A DNA stretch of 45,308 nucleotides from Clostridiales bacterium. Lineage in GTDB: Bacteria > Bacillota > Clostridia > Peptostreptococcales > Anaerovoracaceae. The stretch covers positions 1-45,308 of the forward strand of contig JAQYRL010000053.1 of NCBI GenBank assembly GCA_028725765.1, given 5' to 3'. The position numbers were made by a program, and so were the translations under genes. How positions within the stretch are numbered: the first letter of the stretch is position 1; each line of letters begins with the position of its first letter. The notes below the pieces were generated by a model. That model did no database searches and was not told the origin of the DNA. It saw nothing but the letters and a program-made list of their open reading frames with translations. Below are positions 8,383-17,064 of this stretch, in pieces.

Positions 8383-9653
8383 TACTTCACCTCTTCTAAT
8401 ATTTCAAGTGCTCTGTGTCCAATATCGTTTCTGTAATATTTATTATCAAAGCTAACATCATCAGCTGCTTTATAAGCTAGATCAATGGCTTCCTTTAGAC
8501 TTTTTGCTCGCTTTGTTATACCTAGGACTCTACCACCGCTAGTAACAAGCTTGTCATTGACAATCTTGGCTCCAGCAAGAAAAATATCATTGGTATCACA
8601 GTTAAAAGTGATAGGAAATCCTTTATCGTAGGTCTGCGGATAACCTTTGGAAGCCAGTATTAGACAGCAGGTAGAATCTTCAGAAAATTTAACCTTATCG
8701 GATGTAAGTTTTTCATTTCTAACATCCATCATAATCTCGAGCAAATCTGTTTCTAGGAGAGGCAAAACAGCTTGGGCTTCTGGATCCCCAAACCTGCAAT
8801 TATACTCGATAACCTTTGGCCCGTCTTTTGTTATCATGAGTCCAAAATATAGACACCCTTTAAATGTACGATCTAAACTATTCATAGCCTCCATAGTAGG
8901 CTTAAATATCCTCTCCATCGACTCTTTTGCAATTTCAGGGGTGTAATATGGGTTTGGAGCAATTACGCCCATACCGCCAGTATTGAGACCCTTGTCGCCA
9001 TCAAGAGCTCTTTTGTGGTCCATAGAAGAAATCATTGGAACAATTATCTTGCCATCAGTGAAAGCGAGAACTGAAACCTCAGGTCCCTCTAAGAATTCCT
9101 CGATTACAACCTTATTACCGCTTTCTCCAAAGGCTTTTTGAGTCATTATCTTGTCAATAGCATCCTTAGCCTCTATGTCAGTTTCAGCGATTATTACACC
9201 CTTACCAAGTGCAAGACCGTCAGCCTTAATAACTATAGGTGCATGGTGCTCATCAATATATGCTTTGGCTTTTGCCGCATCATCAAATACTTCATATTTT
9301 GCTGTAGGAATATTGAAGTTCCTCATAAGATCCTTTGAGAATGCCTTGCTTCCCTCAATTATTGCAGCACTCTTACTTGGACCAAAACATGGAATTCCCT
9401 TACTTTCAAGTTCATCGACCATGCCGAGCACAAGTGGATCATCTGGTGCAACAATTGCAAAAACAATTTTCTCCTTAATTGCAAAATCTCTCACAGCCTC
9501 AAGGTCGGTCGCCTTGATGTCAACACATACAGCATCTTTCGATATGCCACCATTTCCTGGCAGAGCATAGATTGTTTCAACTGCTTTGTTTTCCTTTATT
9601 TTCTTGATGATCGCATGTTCTCGGCCACCTCCGCCTACAACAAGAATCTTCAT
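8382..9653 (-). CDS. purD: Phosphoribosylamine-glycine ligase (GAR synthetase)
   Basis: This is the second enzyme of purine synthesis: PRA + glycine + ATP to GAR. The 423-residue protein has the N-terminal GGGGREHAI nucleotide-loop motif, the ATP-grasp core (VIKADGLALGKGVI) and the signature YFGLMITKDGPKVIEYNCRF, with the GDPEAQ metal-binding stretch. Length is usual for the family. A GAAAGGAG ribosome binding site precedes the ATG. The gap to the upstream purH-type gene is 82 bp and holds no terminator that I can see; downstream it overlaps purL by one base. Confidence 0.97.
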   Translation of the reverse strand: MKILVVGGGGREHAIIKKIKENKAVETIYALPGNGGISKDAVCVDIKATDLEAVRDFAIKEKIVFAIVAPDDPLVLGMVDELESKGIPCFGPSKSAAIIEGSKAFSKDLMRNFNIPTAKYEVFDDAAKAKAYIDEHHAPIVIKADGLALGKGVIIAETDIEAKDAIDKIMTQKAFGESGNKVVIEEFLEGPEVSVLAFTDGKIIVPMISSMDHKRALDGDKGLNTGGMGVIAPNPYYTPEIAKESMERIFKPTMEAMNSLDRTFKGCLYFGLMITKDGPKVIEYNCRFGDPEAQAVLPLLETDLLEIMMDVRNEKLTSDKVKFSEDSTCCLILASKGYPQTYDKGFPITFNCDTNDIFLAGAKIVNDKLVTSGGRVLGITKRAKSLKEAIDLAYKAADDVSFDNKYYRNDIGHRALEILEEVK

Positions 9654-9735
9654 ATTCGCTACTCCTTTCGGTAAAACGTTTATATATGTTCGATAAAAAG
9701 AATTTATTTAATTTAAAAGTCAATTTTAGTGTTTT

Positions 9736-10920
9736 TTAGTGATGGAAGAGTCTCATGCCTGTGAATGCCATAATCATCCCGAAGTCATCGCAAGTTTTGA
9801 TGACATTATCATCTCTAATTGATCCGCCCGGCTGGGCTATAAATTTAACACCGCTCTTTGCAGCACGCTCGATATTATCTCCAAATGGGAAGAACGCATC
9901 TGAAGCTAGAGCGACATTGTCTATTTTGCTTAAATAATCATGCTTTTCTTCATCGGTAAAAGGTTCAGGTCTTTCAGTGAAGAGCTCCTGATATTTTCCG
10001 TCTGCGAGAACGTCCATATAATATCTTCCCAAATAGATGTCTATTGTATTATCTCGCACTGCTCTTGGTATATCCGCTTTGAAAGGCAGATTTAAAACCC
10101 TATCGGATTGTCTTAAATGCCAGAGGTCAGCTTTGTCACCTGCAAGTCTTGTGCAATGAATCCTCGATTGTTGCCCTGCTCCAACTCCAATAGCCTGCCC
10201 CTCTTTTGCGAATGCGACAGAGTTTGACTGGGTGTATTTAAGCGTAATTAGCGCAACGATGAGATCTCTCATTCCTTCATCTGTCAAATCCTTATTAGAT
10301 GTGACGATGTTTGAAAGCAGTTCTTTAGATATTTCGAAGTCATTCCTACCCTGCGAAAAAGTAACGCCGAATACCTGTTTTGTTTCTACATGCTCAGGTT
10401 TGTATGAGGGATCAATCTCAATTATGTTGTAGTTACCTTTTTTCTTGCTTGCTAGAATTTCTAATGCCTCAGGTTCAAATCCAGGAGCAATTATTCCGTC
10501 CGAAACTTCGCGCTTGATAAGTTTTGCTGTTGGAACATCGCATGGCCTTGAGAGCGCAATAAAATCTCCAAATGACGACATTCTATCTGTACCCCTAGCT
10601 CTTGCGTAGGCTGTAGCAAGCTTTGAATCATCGACACCTTCGACATCATCAACAAAACAGCTTTTTTTCAGGGCATCGCTCATAGGCGTGGCTATTGCGG
10701 CAGATGTAGGGCTGACATGCTTAAACGAAGTTGCAGCGGGTTCATTTAGGGCTTCATCAAGTTCTTTTACTAGCTGCCAGCTGTTCAAAGCATCGAGGAA
10801 GTTTATATATCCTGGTCTGCCATTTCGGATCTCAAAAGGTAAATCAGAACCATCGTTCATATAAACTTTTGCTGGCTTTTGGTTTGGATTGCAACCATAT
10901 TTTAATTCAAATTCTTTCAT
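9736..10920 (-). CDS. purH: Stand-alone AICAR transformylase (PurH C-terminal half only)
   Basis: The enzyme adds a formyl group from 10-formyl-THF to AICAR, giving FAICAR. The 394-residue protein aligns only with the AICARFT part of bifunctional PurH: KHVSPTSAA holds the catalytic Lys-His pair, and GAGQQSRIHCTRLAG and FFPFGDNIE are also present. The ~200-residue IMP cyclohydrolase domain that begins ordinary PurH (MGS fold) is missing; the protein begins directly with KYGCNPNQKPA. The missing activity is supplied by the PurO-like gene 9 bp upstream. A strong AAGGGG ribosome binding site precedes the ATG. The start is sound, because no in-frame extension into a cyclohydrolase domain exists. 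Confidence 0.93.
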   Translation of the reverse strand: MKEFELKYGCNPNQKPAKVYMNDGSDLPFEIRNGRPGYINFLDALNSWQLVKELDEALNEPAATSFKHVSPTSAAIATPMSDALKKSCFVDDVEGVDDSKLATAYARARGTDRMSSFGDFIALSRPCDVPTAKLIKREVSDGIIAPGFEPEALEILASKKKGNYNIIEIDPSYKPEHVETKQVFGVTFSQGRNDFEISKELLSNIVTSNKDLTDEGMRDLIVALITLKYTQSNSVAFAKEGQAIGVGAGQQSRIHCTRLAGDKADLWHLRQSDRVLNLPFKADIPRAVRDNTIDIYLGRYYMDVLADGKYQELFTERPEPFTDEEKHDYLSKIDNVALASDAFFPFGDNIERAAKSGVKFIAQPGGSIRDDNVIKTCDDFGMIMAFTGMRLFHH

Positions 10921-10929
10921 GTCTTCCCC

Positions 10930-11643
10930 TTACTTAGAAATATTTTTGTTTATGATATATGTTTTATTCTGACCATTTTGCATATTTATAGATTTTGCGA
11001 CTAGAGATATCCGATTTTCCTCATCGAGAGAATTCCATACCCTATCGGCAAATTCGGTCAAAGTTCCAGTAATTTCAATTTGCTTTGGCTCTCCAACGAA
11101 TGTCGGCAGTGGATCACCGTCTGTTTCATAAGTGTGAATTAGATGACCAGTTCCTGATATAGCCTCGTAGTTATAGAAATATCTGAAGCATTTCTGAGTA
11201 TCAGCATCACCACACTTAAGAATAGAAAGTTTATATGTCAGTTCTTCATTCAGTTCTATTATTCCACTTATTCTAGGAGTAAAATTAGGAGAATCAGGTT
11301 CAAATTCCCTCGTATTTAAAGCATCTTCGAAACTTTCGCCTTCGAGCAAATAATTATAGACTGTGTCTGTTTGATCTCCATTTGTTACTATTAGTTCATA
11401 TTCATGAGAACGTATAGGATAGTAGACAATCAAAGAAGGATCAGAAACCTTAGACTCATCAAATGGCTTAATCATCACATCATCACCGTCTTCAAGAAAT
11501 ATCCTGTTTCTGCTGTTCTCGCTTCGACCCATGATAAAATAAACTGCAACGGCATTCTTGCCGCCTTCAGACTTACCTAATATAATTCCTCTACCGGGAT
11601 AAGGATTTCCTTTTAGTGCTTTCTCCACACTTATTGAATTCAT
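10930..11643 (-). CDS. purO: IMP cyclohydrolase, archaeal PurO type
   Basis: The likely reaction is ring closure of FAICAR to IMP, the last step of the pathway. The protein (237 residues from the ATG at 11643) resembles the PurO/IMP_cyclohyd family with its Ntn-hydrolase-like fold: an early GRGIILG strand, VYFIMGRSENSRNR, LIVYYPIRSHEYELIVTNGD, TDTVYN and a TPRISG motif. This is unrelated to the cyclohydrolase half of PurH. An earlier in-frame start at 11697 exists, but the ATG at 11643 has an AAAAGGAG site 8 bases upstream and overlaps the purN stop as ATGA, so I choose it. Its place next to a transformylase lacking the cyclohydrolase half supports the role. The family call is from recalled motifs. 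Confidence 0.85.
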   Translation of the reverse strand: MNSISVEKALKGNPYPGRGIILGKSEGGKNAVAVYFIMGRSENSRNRIFLEDGDDVMIKPFDESKVSDPSLIVYYPIRSHEYELIVTNGDQTDTVYNYLLEGESFEDALNTREFEPDSPNFTPRISGIIELNEELTYKLSILKCGDADTQKCFRYFYNYEAISGTGHLIHTYETDGDPLPTFVGEPKQIEITGTLTEFADRVWNSLDEENRISLVAKSINMQNGQNKTYIINKNISK

Positions 11644-12275
11644 ATTCTTGCTCCTTTTAATTTTTTCGACAAAATATCTTCTCCAACTTTTACGCATGCT
11701 TTAGGTAAAAGCACCCATTCAGCCTGCTCCATGATTCGCCTTTGCAATTTTTCAGGTGTATCATCAGGCATTACATCTACAGCCTTTTGCAAAATAATCT
11801 CACCGCCGTCAGGGATTTCGTTGACATAGTGAACGGTAGCTCCACTCACCTTAACGCCGTATTCAAGTGCCTTTTCGTGGACGTGAAGGCCATAGCAGCC
11901 CTTCCCACAAAATGACGGGATTAGGGATGGATGAATATTGATGATGGGCTTATTAAATTTTGTAATAAAGTCTTTAGATAAAATCTTTAAATACCCTGCT
12001 AGGACCAGAAAATCTATTTTGTGCTCATCTGTAATCCGAAGAAGCTCTTCCTCATTCGATGTCACAAAAGATTCTATTCCTGCCTCTGCTGCTCGTTTAA
12101 GGGCAAATACGCCAGAATTATTTGACACTACAAGTTCTATTGAACAGGGAGAAAGTTTGCCTGTCGCTTCATTATCTATAAGAGCCTGAAGATTGGTGCC
12201 GCCACCTGAAACTAGTACAGCAATACGAACGGTTTCAGATTGAATTTTAGAACCTAGAGAGTTGGTATTTAACAT
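11640..12275 (-). CDS. purN: Phosphoribosylglycinamide formyltransferase (GART)
   Basis: It transfers the formyl group of 10-formyl-THF to GAR. The 211-residue protein has the N-terminal [13 protein letters not shown] phosphate loop and the catalytic Asn-His-Asp set: [10 protein letters not shown] carries Asn and His, and the [10 protein letters not shown] stretch carries Asp. An N-terminal extension of about 15 residues precedes the usual start of the fold. The ATG overlaps the end of purM by 7 bases and the stop overlaps purO as ATGA, so the three genes are tightly coupled. Confidence 0.95.
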   Translation of the reverse strand: MLNTNSLGSKIQSETVRIAVLVSGGGTNLQALIDNEATGKLSPCSIELVVSNNSGVFALKRAAEAGIESFVTSNEEELLRITDEHKIDFLVLAGYLKILSKDFITKFNKPIINIHPSLIPSFCGKGCYGLHVHEKALEYGVKVSGATVHYVNEIPDGGEIILQKAVDVMPDDTPEKLQRRIMEQAEWVLLPKACVKVGEDILSKKLKGARI

Positions 12276-13309
12276 ATGATTACTCCGTCATTACCTTCTA
12301 TGACTTCACCCAAGGTATATGCCTTTTCGCCTAATTCCTTAAGCACCTTCTTTGCTTCTTCCTCATCTTCCTTGGAAACAATTACAACCATACCAATACC
12401 CATATTGAATGTATTGTACATATCTCTTTCGTCTATGTTGCCGAAGCTCTGCATTAGTTTAAATATTGGCAGTACAGGTACATTCTCCTTCATTATCTTA
12501 GCAGTCAGAGTATCTGGAAGTGCTCTTGGAATATTCTCATAAAATCCACCACCAGTGATGTTTGCAATAGATTTTACTTTGACTTTCTTTAGAAGTGAAA
12601 GTATTGGCTTAACGTAAATCTTTGTAGGCTCAATAAGCACTTCGCCTAGTGATTTATTATTGAGTTCAGGCATTTTTTTGTTTAGATCTATATTTTCAAC
12701 ATCAAAAATTTTTCTGACAAGTGAATAGCCGTTTGAATGAATGCCCGAAGAAGCAAGGCCTATGATAACATCTCCGGCAGATACATCTGTTTTGTTGAGA
12801 ATCTTTGACTTATCCACAACTCCTACTGCAAATCCAGCCATATCATATTCATCTTTGTCATAAAAACCAGGCATTTCAGCTGTTTCACCACCGATAAGTG
12901 CGCATTCGGATTGCACGCAACCCTCAGCTACACCTGAAACAATCTGTGCGATTTTTTCAGGATAGTTTTTACCTACTGCTATATAATCAAGAAAATAAAG
13001 AGGTTTTGCTCCGGCGCAGATGATGTCATTTACGCACATTGCAACGCAGTCAATTCCTACGGTATCATGTTTGTCTGTGAGGAATGCCATCTTAAGTTTG
13101 GTTCCAACTCCATCTGTTCCGCTTACGAGAACCGGCTCCTTAATCCCTTCAAGGTCAAGTTCGAACAAACCGCCAAAGCCTCCAATCGAATCTGTTTTTC
13201 CAAAAGCGAGGGTTCGACTTATGTGCTTTTTCATAAGTTCAACAGACTTGTATCCTGCAGTGATATCTACACCTGCGTCTTTATAGCTTTCACTAAAACT
13301 TTTTGCCAT
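12269..13309 (-). CDS. purM: Phosphoribosylformylglycinamidine cyclo-ligase (AIR synthetase)
   Basis: The enzyme closes FGAM to AIR with ATP. The 346-residue protein shows the expected order: [43 protein letters not shown], the [10 protein letters not shown] segment, [11 protein letters not shown] and the glycine-rich [16 protein letters not shown]. Length is usual. A GAGGT ribosome binding site sits before the ATG, 38 bp downstream of purF. Confidence 0.97.
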   Translation of the reverse strand: MAKSFSESYKDAGVDITAGYKSVELMKKHISRTLAFGKTDSIGGFGGLFELDLEGIKEPVLVSGTDGVGTKLKMAFLTDKHDTVGIDCVAMCVNDIICAGAKPLYFLDYIAVGKNYPEKIAQIVSGVAEGCVQSECALIGGETAEMPGFYDKDEYDMAGFAVGVVDKSKILNKTDVSAGDVIIGLASSGIHSNGYSLVRKIFDVENIDLNKKMPELNNKSLGEVLIEPTKIYVKPILSLLKKVKVKSIANITGGGFYENIPRALPDTLTAKIMKENVPVLPIFKLMQSFGNIDERDMYNTFNMGIGMVVIVSKEDEEEAKKVLKELGEKAYTLGEVIEGNDGVIIC

Positions 13310-13347
13310 TTCTATACCTCAATTTAAATATTTTGTTAAGAAAAAAT

Positions 13348-14775
13348 TTATTTTTCGCTTATCTTTTTTTCAAAGCGATCTTTATTAGTTTTTTCAGGAA
13401 TTTGTGTTGCATATTCACCTGTGAAGCATCCCTTGCAAAATCCAGTTGCATTTTTGTGACAGATGATATTTTTTAAACTGTCAATATTCAAATATCCCAG
13501 TGAATCCGCTCCAATTTTGTCCTTTATTTCAGGGATTGAATATTTGCATGCAATGAGATTTTCTTTAGAATCAACGTCAGTACCATAGTAACATGGCGCA
13601 ATAAAAGGCGGTGCTGCTGACATAACATGAACTTCGGTAGCACCTGCTTCTCTAAGCTGCTTTACAATCCTTGCACTAGTAGTACCTCTTACTATGGAAT
13701 CATCGACAAGTATGACCCTCTTACCTTTTACAGTTGAAGAGAGAACATTGAGCTTAATTCGGACTTTATTTTCACGAGATTTCTGTCCAGGAGAAATGAA
13801 TGTACGGGCAATGTATTTATTTTTTATGAATCCAATGCCATATGGTATGCCACTTTGTTGTGAATACCCAAGTGCTGCGTCAAGGCCTGAATCTGGAACG
13901 CCTATTACAACATCTGCATCGGTAGGATGTTCAAGTGCAAGACATACACCTGCCCTCTTCCTAGCTTCGTGAACGCTGATGCCATCTATTACCGAATCAG
14001 GGCGAGCAAAATAGATATATTCGAAAATGCATATCTGTGGTTTTTCTTTATTACAGTGATCTTTGATTGATCGAACTCCCTCTTTTGTAAATACGACAAT
14101 TTCACCAGGCTCAATTTCTCTTATAAACTTTGCACCTACGGAATCAAGGGCGCATGTTTCTGAGGCAACAATGTATGTCTCATCATCTGTTATACCGTAA
14201 CAAAGTGGACGGTAACCTCTTTTGTCCCTTACGGCAATAAGCTTTGAGGGAGACATCACTACAAGTGAATATGCTCCATCAATTGAATCCATCGAAAGAT
14301 TGACTGCCTCTTCTATGGACGATGATTTTACACGGTTCTTTGTTATTACATATGATATAACTTCCGTATCACTTGTCGTATGGAAAATGCAACCCTCTTC
14401 TTCAAGAGATTGTCTAATTTGATATGCATTCACAAGGTTACCATTATGAGCAAGCGCCATTCTGCCCTTATGATGATTTACAACGATTGGCTGAGCATTG
14501 CTTCTCTCATTAGATCCTGTTGTGCCATATCTTACATGACCTATTGCCATATTACCTTCGCCTAGAAGCTTTAAATGATCAGCTGTGAAGACATCCTGAA
14601 CCAGACCGGTATCTTTGTAATCATGAAATAATCCGTCATCATTAACAACTATTCCGCAGCTCTCTTGTCCTCTGTGTTGCAATGCAAAGAGTCCATAGTA
14701 TGCAAGACTGGCAACGTCCTGCTTATGTGGTGCAAAAATACCGAAAACTCCGCATTCTTCCCTAAGTTGTGACAT
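13348..14775 (-). CDS. purF: Amidophosphoribosyltransferase, iron-sulfur (Bacillus) type
   Basis: This is the committed step: PRPP + glutamine to phosphoribosylamine. The 475-residue protein starts with a short propeptide and then the Ntn nucleophile Cys8 in REECGVFGIF, which is exposed when the first seven residues are removed. The PRPP loop is VILVDDSIVRGTT. Cysteines in QICIFEYIYFARPDS, LIACKYSIPE and GFCKGCFTGEY match the four ligands of the [4Fe-4S] cluster of the B. subtilis enzyme, so it is probably oxygen-sensitive, as suits an anaerobe. It begins 2 bp after purC with a TAGGAGAA site. Confidence 0.97.
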   Translation of the reverse strand: MSQLREECGVFGIFAPHKQDVASLAYYGLFALQHRGQESCGIVVNDDGLFHDYKDTGLVQDVFTADHLKLLGEGNMAIGHVRYGTTGSNERSNAQPIVVNHHKGRMALAHNGNLVNAYQIRQSLEEEGCIFHTTSDTEVISYVITKNRVKSSSIEEAVNLSMDSIDGAYSLVVMSPSKLIAVRDKRGYRPLCYGITDDETYIVASETCALDSVGAKFIREIEPGEIVVFTKEGVRSIKDHCNKEKPQICIFEYIYFARPDSVIDGISVHEARKRAGVCLALEHPTDADVVIGVPDSGLDAALGYSQQSGIPYGIGFIKNKYIARTFISPGQKSRENKVRIKLNVLSSTVKGKRVILVDDSIVRGTTSARIVKQLREAGATEVHVMSAAPPFIAPCYYGTDVDSKENLIACKYSIPEIKDKIGADSLGYLNIDSLKNIICHKNATGFCKGCFTGEYATQIPEKTNKDRFEKKISEK

Positions 14776-14777
14776 GC

Positions 14778-15494
14778 TTATTCTCCTAAAAGTCTTTTTC
14801 TTACCTCAACATAGGCATCTTCAACGCCACCCATATCTCTTCTGAATCTATCTTTGTCTAGCTTTTCACCTGTTTTGGTATCCCAAAATCTACATGTATC
14901 AGGGGATATTTCATCTGCAAGAACAATCTTTCCATCGGTTGTTTTACCAAATTCCAATTTAAAATCAATAAGTTCAATTCCTGCATCTTTTAAATACTCT
15001 GTCAAAATATCGTTAACTTTAAAAGCATATTCTTTAATTAGATCTAGATCTTCCTTAGTTGCATAATTCATTGCATAAATATGATAATCATTAACCATTG
15101 GATCTCCGAGATCGTCATCTTTGTAACTGAACTCAAGAACAGTTTTTCCAAGTTTATATCCTTCCTCAAGTCCGAGTCTCTTAGCTAATGAACCTGCCGC
15201 GATATTTCTAACTATAACTTCAAGAGGAATGATTTCTACCTTCTTTACGATACTATCTGTACCATTAATTTCTTCAACAAAATGAGTCGGAATTCCCTTT
15301 GTTTCAAGCATCTTCATTAGGAAGTTTGTAACCCTGTTATTGATTTCACCCTTACCTAAAATAGTTCCCTTCTTTTGACCGTTAAATGCTGTTGCATCAT
15401 CTTTGTATGAAACAATATATAGTTCAGGATCATCTGTCTTAAATACTTTTTTTGCTTTGCCTTCATAAAGTTGTTCTTTTCTTTCAATTTTCAT
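14778..15494 (-). CDS. purC: SAICAR synthetase
   Basis: It joins CAIR and aspartate with ATP to give SAICAR. The 238-residue product begins with [13 protein letters not shown] and contains the [13 protein letters not shown] and DFKLEFG signatures and the [14 protein letters not shown] motif. I choose the ATG at 15494 because AGAGGAG lies about 9 bases upstream; a TTG seven codons earlier is in frame but has no such site. purF follows at once. Confidence 0.96.
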   Translation of the reverse strand: MKIERKEQLYEGKAKKVFKTDDPELYIVSYKDDATAFNGQKKGTILGKGEINNRVTNFLMKMLETKGIPTHFVEEINGTDSIVKKVEIIPLEVIVRNIAAGSLAKRLGLEEGYKLGKTVLEFSYKDDDLGDPMVNDYHIYAMNYATKEDLDLIKEYAFKVNDILTEYLKDAGIELIDFKLEFGKTTDGKIVLADEISPDTCRFWDTKTGEKLDKDRFRRDMGGVEDAYVEVRKRLLGE

Positions 15495-15535
15495 TTTAAT
15501 ATCTCCTCTTTTCAAACATTTACTTATATATAGAA

Positions 15536-16030
15536 TTAATTGTTATATTTTTCTTCGATTGCTTTGTTTTTTTCTAAAACTTTATTCTTATTATCTTCTC
15601 TTAGTTTTGCAAGTTTATCGTACAAGTTGTCATCATTTATAGCTAGAATTTCAGCCGCTAAGAGTGCCGCATTTTCAGCGCCGTTTATCGCAACTGTTGC
15701 TACTGGAATACCACCAGGCATTTGAACGGTTGAAAGTAGAGAGTCAAGGCCGTCCATAGTTGATGATTTGATTGGAAGACCTATAACTGGAAGACAGGTT
15801 GATGCTGCCAAAACACCGGCAAGATGGGCTGCCTTTCCTGCTGCTCCTATGATTACGCCAAAATCTCTTTTTCTGGCATTTGATGTAAAATCATGTGCCT
15901 CATCCGGCGTCCTATGTGCTGAGTAAACATGCACTTCGAATGGAATATCTAATTTTTCAAGAGTAGTTATAGCTTTTTCAACGACAGAGAGATCGCTGTC
16001 ACTTCCCATTACAATACCGACTTTTTTCAT
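15536..16030 (-). CDS. purE: N5-CAIR mutase / AIR carboxylase
   Basis: First gene of the purine operon. The 164-residue protein has the family core [16 protein letters not shown], the [15 protein letters not shown] motif with the catalytic His, and [17 protein letters not shown]. It makes CAIR. No purK (N5-CAIR synthetase) is in the operon, so either purK is elsewhere, or the enzyme uses AIR and CO2 as class II enzymes do; I cannot settle which by eye. TTTTTAGGAGG is an excellent ribosome binding site. Confidence 0.95.
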   Translation of the reverse strand: MKKVGIVMGSDSDLSVVEKAITTLEKLDIPFEVHVYSAHRTPDEAHDFTSNARKRDFGVIIGAAGKAAHLAGVLAASTCLPVIGLPIKSSTMDGLDSLLSTVQMPGGIPVATVAINGAENAALLAAEILAINDDNLYDKLAKLREDNKNKVLEKNKAIEEKYNN

Positions 16031-16112
16031 AAATGCCTCCTAAAAATTTATATGTGCAATTAAGTATATAAAGTTGTACATACGTAAAATAAACAAAATT
16101 TTCCTATATATT

Positions 16113-16152
16113 ACTCTATCACAGAGGGAAAAATTTTCAATATTTGTTCGAA
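16113..16152 (-). promoter_or_regulatory. Candidate purE promoter with a PurBox-like half site
   Basis: Between the ruvX terminator and purE, the minus strand offers TTGAAA (16135-16140), a 16-nt spacer and TAGAGT (16113-16118), a weak promoter fit. Just upstream lies CGAACAAATATTG, which resembles one PurR box (CCGAACAWT) of Bacillus, but I find no inverted partner. I see none of the conserved purine-riboswitch core. The 5' leader would be about 80 bases. Confidence 0.3.
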
Positions 16153-16171
16153 TTTTAACAACAAAAAGGAA

Positions 16172-16225
16172 GAAAAAAATCCTTAAATAAAATGATTTTC
16201 GTAAAAATACGAACTATTTAAGGAT
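16172..16225 (-). terminator. Rho-independent terminator after ruvX
   Basis: On the minus strand an 11-bp perfect stem pairs 16225-16215 with 16189-16179 (ATCCTTAAATA / TATTTAAGGAT). A second 5-bp hairpin (16199-16203 with 16208-16212) sits inside the loop, and a run of seven T follows at 16178-16172. It isolates ruvX from the purine operon. Confidence 0.85.
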
Positions 16226-16248
16226 TAATCTGGTATATTATTCGATTT

Positions 16249-16680
16249 TTATTTTCCAGCAGTATCTAAATATGATTGTAATATAATAACGGCTGCCTGC
16301 TTATCAATTACTTCTTTTCTTTTTGATCTGCTGACATCTGCTTGAATTAATACGCTTTCGGCAATTGATGTAGTAAATCTTTCATCATGCCACTTAACTT
16401 TTATGTTACTCATGCCGGTACTCGTAAGTTTATTTTCAATTTTTTTGCGAAATTCTCGAACTTTTTCAGTTTGGATTGTATCTTCTCCCTTGAGATTCGT
16501 AGGTAGCCCTATTACAAGTGTGTCACAATCATATTCTTTTAAATAATCTATAACCTTGGTTGTATCTTTCTTGATACCTATTCTTTCAATTGTGGTTATG
16601 CCTTGAGCAAACATATTTAAAGGGTCACTGACAGCAACACCTATAGTCTTATCACCTACATCTAATGCTAATATTCTCAA
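16249..16680 (-). CDS. ruvX: Putative pre-16S rRNA nuclease / Holliday junction resolvase-like protein RuvX (YqgF)
   Basis: This 143-residue RNase H-fold protein has LALDVGDKTIGVAVSDP at the start, VIGLPTNLKGED in the middle, WHDERFTTSIAES near residue 100 and DKQAAVIILQSYLD at the end, the set of acidic residues typical of YqgF. The family acts in 16S rRNA 5' maturation and may act on recombination intermediates. The start codon is TTG at 16680, with ATAGGAGAT five bases upstream; no ATG fits. alaS-ireB-ruvX is a conserved order in Firmicutes, but here a terminator-like hairpin separates it from ireB. Confidence 0.92.
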   Translation of the reverse strand: MRILALDVGDKTIGVAVSDPLNMFAQGITTIERIGIKKDTTKVIDYLKEYDCDTLVIGLPTNLKGEDTIQTEKVREFRKKIENKLTSTGMSNIKVKWHDERFTTSIAESVLIQADVSRSKRKEVIDKQAAVIILQSYLDTAGK

Positions 16681-16726
16681 AGTATATCTCCTATCAAAAT
16701 AACTATTTTAGAAATAAAATTTAGTA

Positions 16727-16755
16727 TTAAAAAAACAGCAGGCCAAGCTGCCGTT
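16727..16755 (-). terminator. Terminator or attenuator between ireB and ruvX
   Basis: On the minus strand AACGGCAG pairs with CTGCTGTT (8 bp, one G-U) around loop CTTGGC, followed directly by seven T. It lies 9 bp after the ireB stop and would end or attenuate transcription before ruvX. Confidence 0.8.
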
Positions 16756-16763
16756 TTAAAAAC

Positions 16764-17009
16764 TTATTTTTTCAAATACACTTTTAAAATTTCTTCAACA
16801 AGATCATCTCTATCAATTTTACTTATTAAAGATCGAGCATTATTATAGCTCGTAATATAAGAAGGGTCTCCTGACAGAATATAGCCAACCATTTGGTCTA
16901 CTCCGTTATATCCCCTTTCTTCTAGGGCTGCATATACAGTGTCCAAAACTTCTTTGGTCGTCTTCTGCTCAACTTTGCTTGCGTCGAACATAATAGTATT
17001 TCTTTCCAT
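16764..17009 (-). CDS. ireB: IreB family regulatory phosphoprotein (UPF0297)
   Basis: This 81-residue protein matches the UPF0297/YrzL family: an early threonine-rich MFDASKVEQKTTKEVLDTVY segment of which the conserved Thr residues are phosphorylated by the IreK/PrkC kinase in enterococci, then EERGYNGVDQMVGYILSGDP and YITSYNNARSLI. IreB restrains cephalosporin resistance in Enterococcus faecalis; its role in Clostridia is not established. An AAGGAGGAG ribosome binding site precedes the ATG, and a promoter of its own is visible in the end of alaS. Confidence 0.93.
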   Translation of the reverse strand: MERNTIMFDASKVEQKTTKEVLDTVYAALEERGYNGVDQMVGYILSGDPSYITSYNNARSLISKIDRDDLVEEILKVYLKK

Positions 17010-17035
17010 TACACTCCTCCTTATCTTTAATGTGT

Positions 17036-17064
17036 ATTATACACTTAAATTATATCTTTAGCAA
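17036..17064 (-). promoter_or_regulatory. Promoter for ireB
   Basis: On the minus strand TTGCTA (17064-17059), a 17-nt spacer and a perfect TATAAT (17041-17036) lie across the alaS stop. The -10 is embedded in the 13-bp palindrome GTGTATTATACAC (17032-17044), which could be an operator. Transcription would start about 20 bp before the ireB ribosome binding site. Confidence 0.6.

Noticed and set aside
11644-11697. Upstream in-frame start for the PurO-like protein
   Set aside because: It would overlap purN by 58 bp and lacks a ribosome binding site, while ATG 11643 has a strong one and an ATGA overlap.
16031-16171. Search for a guanine/adenine riboswitch before purE
   Set aside because: The conserved junction sequence and paired loops are not visible.
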